From positions 1,466,768 to 1,530,767 of the forward strand of contig NZ_SODV01000002.1 in the NCBI RefSeq assembly GCF_004366355.1: a stretch of DNA of 64,000 nucleotides, given 5' to 3'. Of this stretch, positions 52,272 to 59,946 are shown in pieces; the first letter of the stretch is position 1, and each line of letters starts with the position of its first letter. The stretch is from Dinghuibacter silviterrae. Its GTDB lineage: Bacteria; Bacteroidota; Bacteroidia; Chitinophagales; Chitinophagaceae. The position numbers and the translations under genes were made by a program. The notes below the pieces were generated by a model that was not told the DNA's origin, did not search any database, and saw only the letters and a list, made by a program, of their open reading frames with translations.

Positions 52272-55200
52272 ATGCATAAGTATTGGATTGTTTGCCTTCT
52301 GCTGGCGGCCCAGGTAGCCACCGCAGAAACCCGGGTCGCCTGTATCGGCGCGAGCATCACCTACGGTTATGGTCTCCAAAACCGGGAAAGGGAATCGTAT
52401 CCCAGACAACTGGAGGAAATGCTGGGGCCCGGTTATAAGGTAATGAACTATGGCGTGAGCAGTGCCACGACGCTGCGCAAGGGGGATCTTCCCTACGCCT
52501 CGACTGCCGGATACCGCGAAGCCCTTGCCTGGAACCCCGACATCGTCATCATCGACCTGGGGGGTAACGACGCCAAGCTTATCAACCGTGTCCACCTTGA
52601 CGAATTCAAAGCCGACGCGGAAGCCATGATCCGGTCGTTCCAGGCGCATGCCCGGGTGATCCTGCTGGACCCTTTGCCCAGTTTTGAAACCGACTCGACA
52701 GGGATCTGGGACCCGGTGATCCGCGGACAGGTGATCCCGCTCCTGGAGCAGGCAGCTTTTGACACGCACTGCGAATTACTCGACCTGCATTCCCTGATGA
52801 TCGATCACGGGGACTGGATGCTGGACCGTGTTCACCCCAACGTAGAAGGGGCAACGCTGATGGCCCGCCGCGTATATGAGGATATCGCCTCTCCAAGGGA
52901 TGACGCGTTTGACCCCTTCGCGAACCTCGGGGTACCCTATACCGTCAGTTCGTTTCACGGATACGATTGTGCTGATTTCACCCTGAACGGCCGGAGCTGC
53001 AAGGTCGTACGGCCCAAACGCGCGGCCCCCGGGTATCCGCACGCGGTCCCCGGACATCCGTGGATATGGCGCGCGCGTTTTTGGGGCCACGAACCCCAAA
53101 CCGATATTGCATTACTGGAACGGGGATATACCCTCGTCTACGAAGACGTTGCCGAGTTGTTCGGCAACGACGAAGCGCTCGCGCGCTGGGCGGATTTTTA
53201 CGCCTTATTGCAACGCGACGGCCTCAGCCGGAAAGCCGTCCTGGAAGGAATGAGCCGGGGCGGCGTCTATGTGTTCAACTGGGCCGCCCGTCACCCCGAA
53301 ACCGTGGCCTCTGTCTATGTGGACAACCCGGTGCTCGACCTGCGCAGTTGGCCCGGCGGTCTTGGCCGGTCAAAGGCGGCGCACGCGGAACGGACCGCTT
53401 TGCTCGCAGACTATCACCTGGACAGCGCCGGGCTCCGCGATTTCCATGGCAGCCCGATCGACAAGGTCCCCCAAATCGTCCGGGGGCGATACCCCATCCT
53501 CATCCTTTGCGCCGACGCGGACAGCCTCGTCCCGCCGGCCGAAAATACCCTGCCCTTTGAGAAAAAGGTACGAGCACTGGGCGGTCAGATCACCGTCCTC
53601 CACAAACCGGGCTTTGGGCACCACCCCCACAGCTTCCCCAACCCGACCCGCATCGTTGATTTTATCCAGTCCGCTGCGTCCGATCCCTATACCCTCGACT
53701 GGACCGTACCCGGCCCCACCTCCGCGGCATCCATGCCCTTGGGCAACGGGGACATCGGGTTGAACGTATGGGTCGAGCCCGGCGGGGATCTTTGTTTTTA
53801 CATCGCCAAGACCGATGCCTGGGGGGCGCAGACAGAGGCCGGCTGGGATAGTTGGATGAAGACGGGTGGAGTCCTTATGAAGTTGGGGGAAGTGCGGGTG
53901 TCGGTGCGCCCCCGCGGCGGCACAGACACCGCGCAGCTCAGCGACGGCTTCCACCAGATCCTCCGCCTCCGCGACGGCGCCATCCTCATCCACGAAGGCT
54001 CCGCCGACCTCCGCGTGTGGGTCGACGCCAACCGTCCGGTCATCCACGTGGATGCGCAGAACGCACAGCTCAAAGCCACCCTCGTCGACTGGCGCCTCAG
54101 CCACGGCGACACCCTCCTGAACGGCCCCGAACAAATATGGTACCACCGCAACCCCGATGACGCAGACCCACACCTGGCCGGCCGCACCTTCGGTGCCATG
54201 ATAAAAACCACGGGCAACGGTCTGTCCATTTATCCCTATACGCAAGCGCAAGGCAGCCCGGCCCAATGGCTGGCGGGCCTCCACCGCCTGGTCAAAAGGG
54301 TGGACGCTGTTCCGGAAGAACAGGCATGGGCCGCCCACCTCGCCTGGTGGAAGGCCTTCTGGAACCGGTCCTGGATCCGCGTACGGGGCGGTCTGGATGG
54401 GGAAGCCGTGACCCAGGGGTATGTCCTGCAACGTTTTGTCACCGCCTGCGCGGGCAGGGGAACGTATCCCATCAAGTTTAACGGATCGATCTTCACGGTG
54501 GAGGACCCCGCCGGAAAAGGGAACCCCGACTTCCGGGCCTGGGGCGGTCAATACTGGTTCCAGAACACACGCCCGATGTACTGGCCGCTGCTGGAATCGG
54601 GCGACTTCGATATGATGCGGCCCCTGTTCGGTATGTATCGCCACATGCTCGCCGCTAACGCCGCGCAGGTGACCCAATACTATCACCACGGTGGTGCGTA
54701 TTTCCAGGAAACCGCGCCCTTCTGGGGTGGTCTGTCCTACGCCGGACCCGATGCCGAAGCGCTCTGGACCCGGCACTATTTCACCCCCATCCTGGAGCTC
54801 AGCATGATGATGCTGGACTATTATGCGTACACGGGGGATAAGGCCTTTGCCCGGGATACGCTGATTCCCATCGCGCGGGCCGGTCTCGAATTCTTTAGCA
54901 AACACTTCGGACGGGACTCGGCGGGCAAGCTCCTGCTCGACCCGGACAATTCCATTGAAATGTTCTGGAAGGCACACGATCCCGCCCCGGACCTCGCCGG
55001 TCTCCACGCGGTCCTCCAAAAAATGCTCGACCTGCCCGCGGGGCTCGCCACCGATGCCGACCGGACCGCGTGGCAACGGCTCTACGCACAGCTCCCGGAA
55101 CTCCCCGTCGGTGTAAAAGACGGTCAGCCCGTGCTGCTGCCCTATACCGGTCCGCAAACGGTAAAGGGACACAACCTGGAGAACCCGGAACTGTACGCGG

Positions 55201-55667
55201 TCTATCCCTTCCGTTTGTTCGGCCTGAACCGTCCGAACCTCGACCTGGCCCTGCATACCTTTGCCGCGCGGCGGTTTACGGAACCCGGTTGCTGGGTGCA
55301 AGACCCCATACAAGCCGCCATGCTGGGGCTTGCGGATGTTGCCCGGTATTATGTTGCCTACAACCTCACCCGCAAAGATCCGTTTTTGGCCTTCCCCGCC
55401 TTTTGGGCCACGGGTCATGACTACAAGCCTGACGAAGACAATGGGGGCAATGGGGAAAACGGGCTGCAGCAAATGGTGTTGCAATCGGATGGACAGAAGA
55501 TCCTGCTGCTGCCGGCCTGGCCCGCGGACTGGGATGCGGATTTCAAGCTGCACGCGCCGGGCAACACCACCGTAGAAGGAACGATCGAAGCAGGGCACCT
55601 CACAAACCTCGTCGTAACGCCAGCTTCAAGGAGGGCGGACGTGGTAGTAAAAAATACGTATTTTTAG
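52272..55667 (+). CDS. Three-module secreted enzyme: SGNH hydrolase, alpha/beta hydrolase, GH95-like barrel
   Basis: 1131 residues with signal peptide (ending in ATAE). Module 1 (about 20-210): SGNH/GDSL esterase with IGASITYGYG (Ser28), block III DLGGNDAKL and the catalytic pair in DRVHPNVEG. Module 2 (about 215-470): alpha/beta hydrolase with nucleophile elbow GMSRGG (Ser328), ILILCADADSLVP and a His in KPGFGHHPHSF. Module 3 (about 475-1131): begins with PLGNGDIGLNVWVEPGGDLCFYI, a DUF5703/GH95-type N-terminal domain, then an (alpha/alpha)6 barrel (FNGSIFTVED, GGQYWFQNTRPMYWPLL, WVQDPIQAAMLGLADV, PAFWATGHDYKPDEDNGG) resembling alpha-fucosidase-like enzymes. Two de-esterifying modules plus one glycosidase suggest attack on an acylated side chain. 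Confidence 0.85.
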   Translation: MHKYWIVCLLLAAQVATAETRVACIGASITYGYGLQNRERESYPRQLEEMLGPGYKVMNYGVSSATTLRKGDLPYASTAGYREALAWNPDIVIIDLGGNDAKLINRVHLDEFKADAEAMIRSFQAHARVILLDPLPSFETDSTGIWDPVIRGQVIPLLEQAAFDTHCELLDLHSLMIDHGDWMLDRVHPNVEGATLMARRVYEDIASPRDDAFDPFANLGVPYTVSSFHGYDCADFTLNGRSCKVVRPKRAAPGYPHAVPGHPWIWRARFWGHEPQTDIALLERGYTLVYEDVAELFGNDEALARWADFYALLQRDGLSRKAVLEGMSRGGVYVFNWAARHPETVASVYVDNPVLDLRSWPGGLGRSKAAHAERTALLADYHLDSAGLRDFHGSPIDKVPQIVRGRYPILILCADADSLVPPAENTLPFEKKVRALGGQITVLHKPGFGHHPHSFPNPTRIVDFIQSAASDPYTLDWTVPGPTSAASMPLGNGDIGLNVWVEPGGDLCFYIAKTDAWGAQTEAGWDSWMKTGGVLMKLGEVRVSVRPRGGTDTAQLSDGFHQILRLRDGAILIHEGSADLRVWVDANRPVIHVDAQNAQLKATLVDWRLSHGDTLLNGPEQIWYHRNPDDADPHLAGRTFGAMIKTTGNGLSIYPYTQAQGSPAQWLAGLHRLVKRVDAVPEEQAWAAHLAWWKAFWNRSWIRVRGGLDGEAVTQGYVLQRFVTACAGRGTYPIKFNGSIFTVEDPAGKGNPDFRAWGGQYWFQNTRPMYWPLLESGDFDMMRPLFGMYRHMLAANAAQVTQYYHHGGAYFQETAPFWGGLSYAGPDAEALWTRHYFTPILELSMMMLDYYAYTGDKAFARDTLIPIARAGLEFFSKHFGRDSAGKLLLDPDNSIEMFWKAHDPAPDLAGLHAVLQKMLDLPAGLATDADRTAWQRLYAQLPELPVGVKDGQPVLLPYTGPQTVKGHNLENPELYAVYPFRLFGLNRPNLDLALHTFAARRFTEPGCWVQDPIQAAMLGLADVARYYVAYNLTRKDPFLAFPAFWATGHDYKPDEDNGGNGENGLQQMVLQSDGQKILLLPAWPADWDADFKLHAPGNTTVEGTIEAGHLTNLVVTPASRRADVVVKNTYF

Positions 55668-55680
55668 TTTTTACTATCCT

Positions 55681-58353
55681 ATGCGAGGACTACGCTGTGC
55701 CATATTGTTTTGTTTTTTTTGTCCCCTTTTCACCAACGGCCAATCCTACGGGTTACGGTTTTCCAGCCATGAGGTAGTACAGGAAAAAAGAACGACGCTC
55801 AATATCACCCCCACGGACAACCTTTGTCTGCGGGGGGACATCGATATTTCCTTCGACCTGATGCTGGTTCCCAGCATGGAAGTTTACTTCGGCTATGTGT
55901 TCCGGTTGATCACCGCGGAACATCAAAACATCGACCTGGTCTATAACCAGCGGTTGCGCAATTTCAACCTCATCATCGGAGACGCGCTGAGGGGCTCCTT
56001 TACCATCGATTCCCCCCGTATGTACACCGGCTGGACAAACGTGGGGCTCCACATCGACCGTAAGGGGGGCCTGGTGGCCTGGTCGGTCGACCGGGTCCGC
56101 AAAGGCAGCACCCGGGCCGTTTTCAAGGAGGATATGTGTTTCAGAATGTGTTTTGGTGCCAGTACCTTCGATGCGTTCCAGACCGCGGATATTCCCCCGA
56201 TGTGTATCCGGGACCTTCGCCTGTCGTCGGATGGAGAGACCCGGTATTACTGGCCCTTGTCGGAATCCACCGGCAACGAATCTTATGACAGCGTACAGCG
56301 GAAGGTGGCCGCTGTCAGCAATCCCATCTGGATAAAACCATTGCACCAGAACTGGCAACAGGCATCCGTTACCGTAGTATCGGGTACACCCGCCGTTGCC
56401 TTTGACGCCAGCCGGGAAGAACTGTACATTTTGGGCGCCGATTCCGTGTATACGTATTCGGTCCAGAAAGGGCAGGGGGGCAGTACGCCTTTGTCCGTAC
56501 GTGCGAAGAACCTGCTTCCCGGCAACCAGGCCATCGCCGACCCCCGCACGGGGACGGTCTATGACATAGACATAGACGCCAAAAGCGTACGTACCTACAC
56601 CCCCGGCCGGGGCGGTTGGGTGGGGGACTTTCCAAACGGTCCCCTGACAGAGTTCTGGCAGGCCAATAAGTTTCTGTCCTACCAGGATTCTTCTTTGTAT
56701 ATCGTCGGGGGATACGGACAACTCCACTACAAAAACGCGGTACAGCGGTACAGCTTTGCCGCCCGGAAGTGGGAGACCCTTCCTGCCAAAGGTGATCCTT
56801 TTACACCGCGCTACCTGGCGGGTCTTGGCACCAACGCCATCGGCGATACGGCCTACATCATGGGTGGCTATGGCAGCAATACCGGTGACCAGATGGTCAA
56901 TCCCAAATATGACTATGACCTGGTGGCCTATAGTGTCCGTGACCGGTCCTTTACTACCCTCTACCGTTTAAAGGAACAAGAGGAACCTTTTTGCTTTGCC
57001 AACAGCCTGGTGATCGACCCCGTGAACCGGGACTATTATGGGCTGATCTTCCAGAACGACAAATTCAATTCTTCCCTCCGGCTGATCCGCGGGTCGCTGA
57101 CAACCCCGGTGATGACACGCCTGGGGGATTCCATTCCTTATTCGTTTTACGACGTCAAATCCTTCGCCGATCTTTTTTATGCGCCCCAAAGCCAGAAGTT
57201 GCTGGCGGTGACCATGTATACCAATAAGGAGGATATGACGGAGGTAAAGGTGTATACCATCGCTAGCCCTCCCAATCCATACGTCCCCTCCGTCGCGCCC
57301 GCTCCACGCAGTTTTCCGCAGCGGGCTGTGCTATGGGCGCTGGCGGGGCTCGCGCTTGTTGCGCTGGCCGTCGTGGGGGTGCGTCGCCGGCGCAAAAAAA
57401 CCAGTGGCCTGCCCTCGACGCTCGTCGCACACGCCGGGACGGCGCCCGGTGCGCCGCCGACGGGCACGCCGTCTCCAGCGCCGCCCGCGATGGCGCCCGC
57501 TGCGCCGCAGATGGGCACGCCGTTTCCCGCGCCACCCGTGATGACGCCCGCCGCGCCGCCAATAGGCACGCCGCCCCAAGCGCCGCCCGCGATGGCGCCC
57601 GCCGCGCCCCCCCTGAAAACGGCGCCTCCCCCCGATCCCCGCTCCGCGGTCCTCCTTTTCGGCCAGTTCGAAGTCTACGACAAGGACCGCCTGGAACTCA
57701 CCAAGCTCTTTACGCCTCTGCTCAAAGAATTGTTCCTCCTCGTTCTCCTCCATACGCTCCGCTCCGGGAAAGGTATTTCTTCGGAGAAGCTCTACGCCAC
57801 TTTGTGGAAAGACAAATCGGCGAAGGACGCCCAAAACAACCGGTCGGTGAATATGGTCAAGCTGAAGGGCATATTGGACAAGCTCGGTAGTTGCGGGATC
57901 GCGAAGGAAGCAGACAAATGGGTGCTGCACTATGAAACCGGTGAGATCCGGATAGACCTGGCGGAGTTCCTGGCTTTGGTACAGTTGTCCACGCCCGGAC
58001 AGCCGGACGTCCGGCGGTTACTGGCCATCGTCCACCGGGGCGCCTTTCTTTCGGATACCATCTATCCCTGGCTCGACGACATCCAGTCCGAGGTTTCGGA
58101 CAAGGCGATCGACTTTTTGTCAGCGGCAAGCGTTCGTTTTGAAGGTGAACCCGAGTTTCTGCTGGAAATCGCGGCGGGGATTTTCCTTTTTGATCCCGTC
58201 AACGAGGACGCCTTGAAGATGAAGTGTAAAAGCCTGAGTGTACTGGGGCGGCATTCCCTGGCCAAAGTCGCGTTTGAAAAGTTTGCAAAAGAATATCAAC
58301 AGATGTACGGCGAGGATTTTCAGCATTCCTTTCACGAAATCCTGGCCAATTAG
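55681..58353 (+). CDS. Membrane-anchored Kelch/SARP-like (BTAD) transcriptional regulator
   Basis: 890 residues. Signal peptide; LamG-like beta-sandwich (about 25-225); Kelch-type beta-propeller (about 235-520, with YIVGGYGQLHYKNAVQRYSFAARKWETLP and YIMGGYGSNTGDQM). One membrane segment (about 549-571) is followed by RRRRKK. A Pro/Ala linker of three 17-residue repeats (595-645) leads to a SARP/BTAD-type winged helix (about 655-755: VLLFGQFEVYDKDRLELTKLFTPLLKELFLLVLL, LYATLWKD, NRSVNMVKLKGILDKLG) and a helical activation domain (about 760-890). Sensing part outside, DNA-binding part inside: a one-component trans-membrane regulator. It sits inside the locus whose promoters carry the TTARGG repeats, and its stop codon is within site B. 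Confidence 0.88.
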   Translation: MRGLRCAILFCFFCPLFTNGQSYGLRFSSHEVVQEKRTTLNITPTDNLCLRGDIDISFDLMLVPSMEVYFGYVFRLITAEHQNIDLVYNQRLRNFNLIIGDALRGSFTIDSPRMYTGWTNVGLHIDRKGGLVAWSVDRVRKGSTRAVFKEDMCFRMCFGASTFDAFQTADIPPMCIRDLRLSSDGETRYYWPLSESTGNESYDSVQRKVAAVSNPIWIKPLHQNWQQASVTVVSGTPAVAFDASREELYILGADSVYTYSVQKGQGGSTPLSVRAKNLLPGNQAIADPRTGTVYDIDIDAKSVRTYTPGRGGWVGDFPNGPLTEFWQANKFLSYQDSSLYIVGGYGQLHYKNAVQRYSFAARKWETLPAKGDPFTPRYLAGLGTNAIGDTAYIMGGYGSNTGDQMVNPKYDYDLVAYSVRDRSFTTLYRLKEQEEPFCFANSLVIDPVNRDYYGLIFQNDKFNSSLRLIRGSLTTPVMTRLGDSIPYSFYDVKSFADLFYAPQSQKLLAVTMYTNKEDMTEVKVYTIASPPNPYVPSVAPAPRSFPQRAVLWALAGLALVALAVVGVRRRRKKTSGLPSTLVAHAGTAPGAPPTGTPSPAPPAMAPAAPQMGTPFPAPPVMTPAAPPIGTPPQAPPAMAPAAPPLKTAPPPDPRSAVLLFGQFEVYDKDRLELTKLFTPLLKELFLLVLLHTLRSGKGISSEKLYATLWKDKSAKDAQNNRSVNMVKLKGILDKLGSCGIAKEADKWVLHYETGEIRIDLAEFLALVQLSTPGQPDVRRLLAIVHRGAFLSDTIYPWLDDIQSEVSDKAIDFLSAASVRFEGEPEFLLEIAAGIFLFDPVNEDALKMKCKSLSVLGRHSLAKVAFEKFAKEYQQMYGEDFQHSFHEILAN
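57463..57615 (+). repeat. Three 51-bp tandem repeats encoding Pro/Ala linker
   Basis: Units start at 57463, 57514 and 57565, each encoding GTPxxAPPxMxPAAPxx. They lie between the membrane segment and the winged helix of the BTAD regulator and should form an extended flexible arm. The number of units may vary between strains. Confidence 0.8.
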
Positions 58354-58395
58354 TGCGTTATTAGGGGGACGGTTAGGGGTTGGCGTACAACTTTG
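58350..58395 (+). promoter_or_regulatory. Tandem TTARGG operator (site B) upstream of SGNH gene
   Basis: TTAGTGC (58350), TTAGGGG (58361), TTAGGGG (58373), spaced 11 then 12 bp, followed 15 bp from the last repeat start by CAACTTTG (58388-58395; consensus TAnnTTTG). The first repeat contains the stop codon of the BTAD gene. Transcription from this box would start at or next to the ATG at 58401, so the message may be leaderless. Confidence 0.6.
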
Positions 58396-58400
58396 CCCTC

Positions 58401-59858
58401 ATGGTGAAAAGAGCCCTGTCGTATAAGCGCGTCGCCGTGATCCTTCCCTTCCTGTTGCTTTGCCTGTTGGAGCTCGGGCTGCGGGTATGCCACTACGGCA
58501 GGGACCTGAGCCTTTTTATCGACGACCCGCAGGATCACCGTTACCTGGTTTTTAATCCCGACGCGCCCCGGCGGTATTTGCCGGGCCGGCCGGCGCCCGC
58601 GGATGCGGATCCCTTTTTGAAGGTCAAAGCACCCGGGTCCCTCCGGATCTTTGTGCTGGGGGAGTCCAACGGCTATCCCTATCCCCGAAACGCTTCTTTT
58701 CACCGCTGGCTTCAGTACCGGTTGATGCATACTTTTCCGGGGAGAACGATCGAGGTCGTCAACCTTTCACTGACAGACGCGGATTCCTATACCGTCCTGG
58801 GGTTTGCACGGGAACTCGCCCCTTACCGGCCGGACGCGGTCCTGATCTATACCGGGCACAACGAGTACGGGGAGGCACCGGCGGGAAGCATTTTGCAATG
58901 GCTCCGGGGACAACGGACCTTTCAACTGGTCTCTTCCTGGTTCACGCGCAAAAAGGAAGATTTGAGGGCAAATATTGCCTATGGTTCAGCTCCTTACTGG
59001 AGGGGCGTCACGCGCTTCGACCAGAACATGCGTGCAACGTTGTCCCTGTTGGGGGCACAACGCATTCCTGTTTTCCTGAGCAACCTGGTCTCCAACGACA
59101 AGGACCTGGAACCATTTGCCAGCGCGCCGGGTGGCAGCAGCTTCGATCGCGTATTCGATGACGGACTTCGGGCGTTTCGTGCACGCGATTCGTCAGCCGC
59201 AGCAGGAGCTTTTCTGAGGGCGGACACGCTTTTCCCCGGGCACGCCCTTTGCTGTTTTTACCTGGGCCGCCTGGCGTATGCCCGGGAAGATTATGCCGCC
59301 GCCCGTACCTGGCTGGGCAAAGCCAGGGACCTGGACGAGCTCCGGTTCCGCGCACCCGACACGCTCAACCGGCTGATCGCTTCCTTGTGTAAGGAATTCC
59401 CCGATGCGCACCTGGTCGATACAAAAGACGTTTTTCAAAAGAATTCCACCGGGGGCATCCCGGGAGATGAACTTTTCCTGGACCACCTTCATCCCAACCT
59501 GGATGGATACCGGTTGATGTCGGATGCGTTTTACAAGGCGCTGGCGGTACAAGGTTTCGCCGGTTCCAGTGCGGTATGTACCATGCCGATTACCCGCGTG
59601 GACTCCCTGGTGGGTGTCGATAAAGCATGGCGCCTCAAGGGACAGTGGCCTTTTCCCCCGGGTACGCCCCGGGACCCGGTGCGCGTGGCTACCGTAGAGG
59701 AAGAGCTCGCGTTCAACATCGTTTTCCGCCACAAGCCCTGGTCCGATGCCATGGGGGATCTGTACGACTACTATATCAAGGAAAAAGACCTCGCCGGTGC
59801 CCGGACGGTGAAGGAGGCCCTGGCCCTGGATCATCAACGCGCCTTTTTGGCAAATTAG
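58401..59858 (+). CDS. Membrane-anchored SGNH hydrolase with TPR-like region
   Basis: 485 residues from the ATG at 58401 (a TTG at 58380 would start inside the operator). One N-terminal membrane segment (about 12-30) anchors it. SGNH core: block I FVLGESNGYPY (Ser89), NLSLTDADSY, block III YTGHNEYGE, and block V DHLHPNLDGY with the Asp-x-x-His pair. A helical TPR-like insert (about 255-310: FRARDSSAAAGAFLRADTLFPGHALCCFYLGRLAYAREDYAAARTWLGKARDLD) sits between blocks III and V. Probable periplasmic esterase for acetylated glycans; related proteins are also peptidase-like 'GDSL/TPR' proteins. It shares regulatory repeats with the neighbouring SusC operon. Confidence 0.85.
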   Translation: MVKRALSYKRVAVILPFLLLCLLELGLRVCHYGRDLSLFIDDPQDHRYLVFNPDAPRRYLPGRPAPADADPFLKVKAPGSLRIFVLGESNGYPYPRNASFHRWLQYRLMHTFPGRTIEVVNLSLTDADSYTVLGFARELAPYRPDAVLIYTGHNEYGEAPAGSILQWLRGQRTFQLVSSWFTRKKEDLRANIAYGSAPYWRGVTRFDQNMRATLSLLGAQRIPVFLSNLVSNDKDLEPFASAPGGSSFDRVFDDGLRAFRARDSSAAAGAFLRADTLFPGHALCCFYLGRLAYAREDYAAARTWLGKARDLDELRFRAPDTLNRLIASLCKEFPDAHLVDTKDVFQKNSTGGIPGDELFLDHLHPNLDGYRLMSDAFYKALAVQGFAGSSAVCTMPITRVDSLVGVDKAWRLKGQWPFPPGTPRDPVRVATVEEELAFNIVFRHKPWSDAMGDLYDYYIKEKDLAGARTVKEALALDHQRAFLAN

Positions 59859-59912
59859 TTCCTTGTTAGGGGCGCCGTTAAGGTATTCATTAGGCGTCCC
59901 CGCCTATTCTTG
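59855..59912 (+). promoter_or_regulatory. Tandem TTARGG operator (site C) upstream of SusC/SusD
   Basis: TTAGTTC (59855), TTAGGGG (59866), TTAAGGT (59878), TTAGGCG (59890), spaced 11, 12 and 12 bp, then -7-like TATTCTTG (59905-59912) 15 bp after the last repeat start. Nearly the same series as site A at 30052, 30 kb away. The first repeat contains the stop codon of the SGNH gene. Confidence 0.65.
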
Positions 59913-59946
59913 TGGTAACATTTAGTAAAACACCAATTGCTGTTAT

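Noticed and set aside
53370-55598. 742-codon minus-strand open frame
   Set aside because: Antisense to the three-module enzyme; no recognisable domain and composition typical of a shadow frame.
57421-57640. Possible minisatellite or phase-variable repeat
   Set aside because: Unit length is 51 bp, divisible by three, and diverged; it encodes a Pro/Ala linker and cannot switch the frame.
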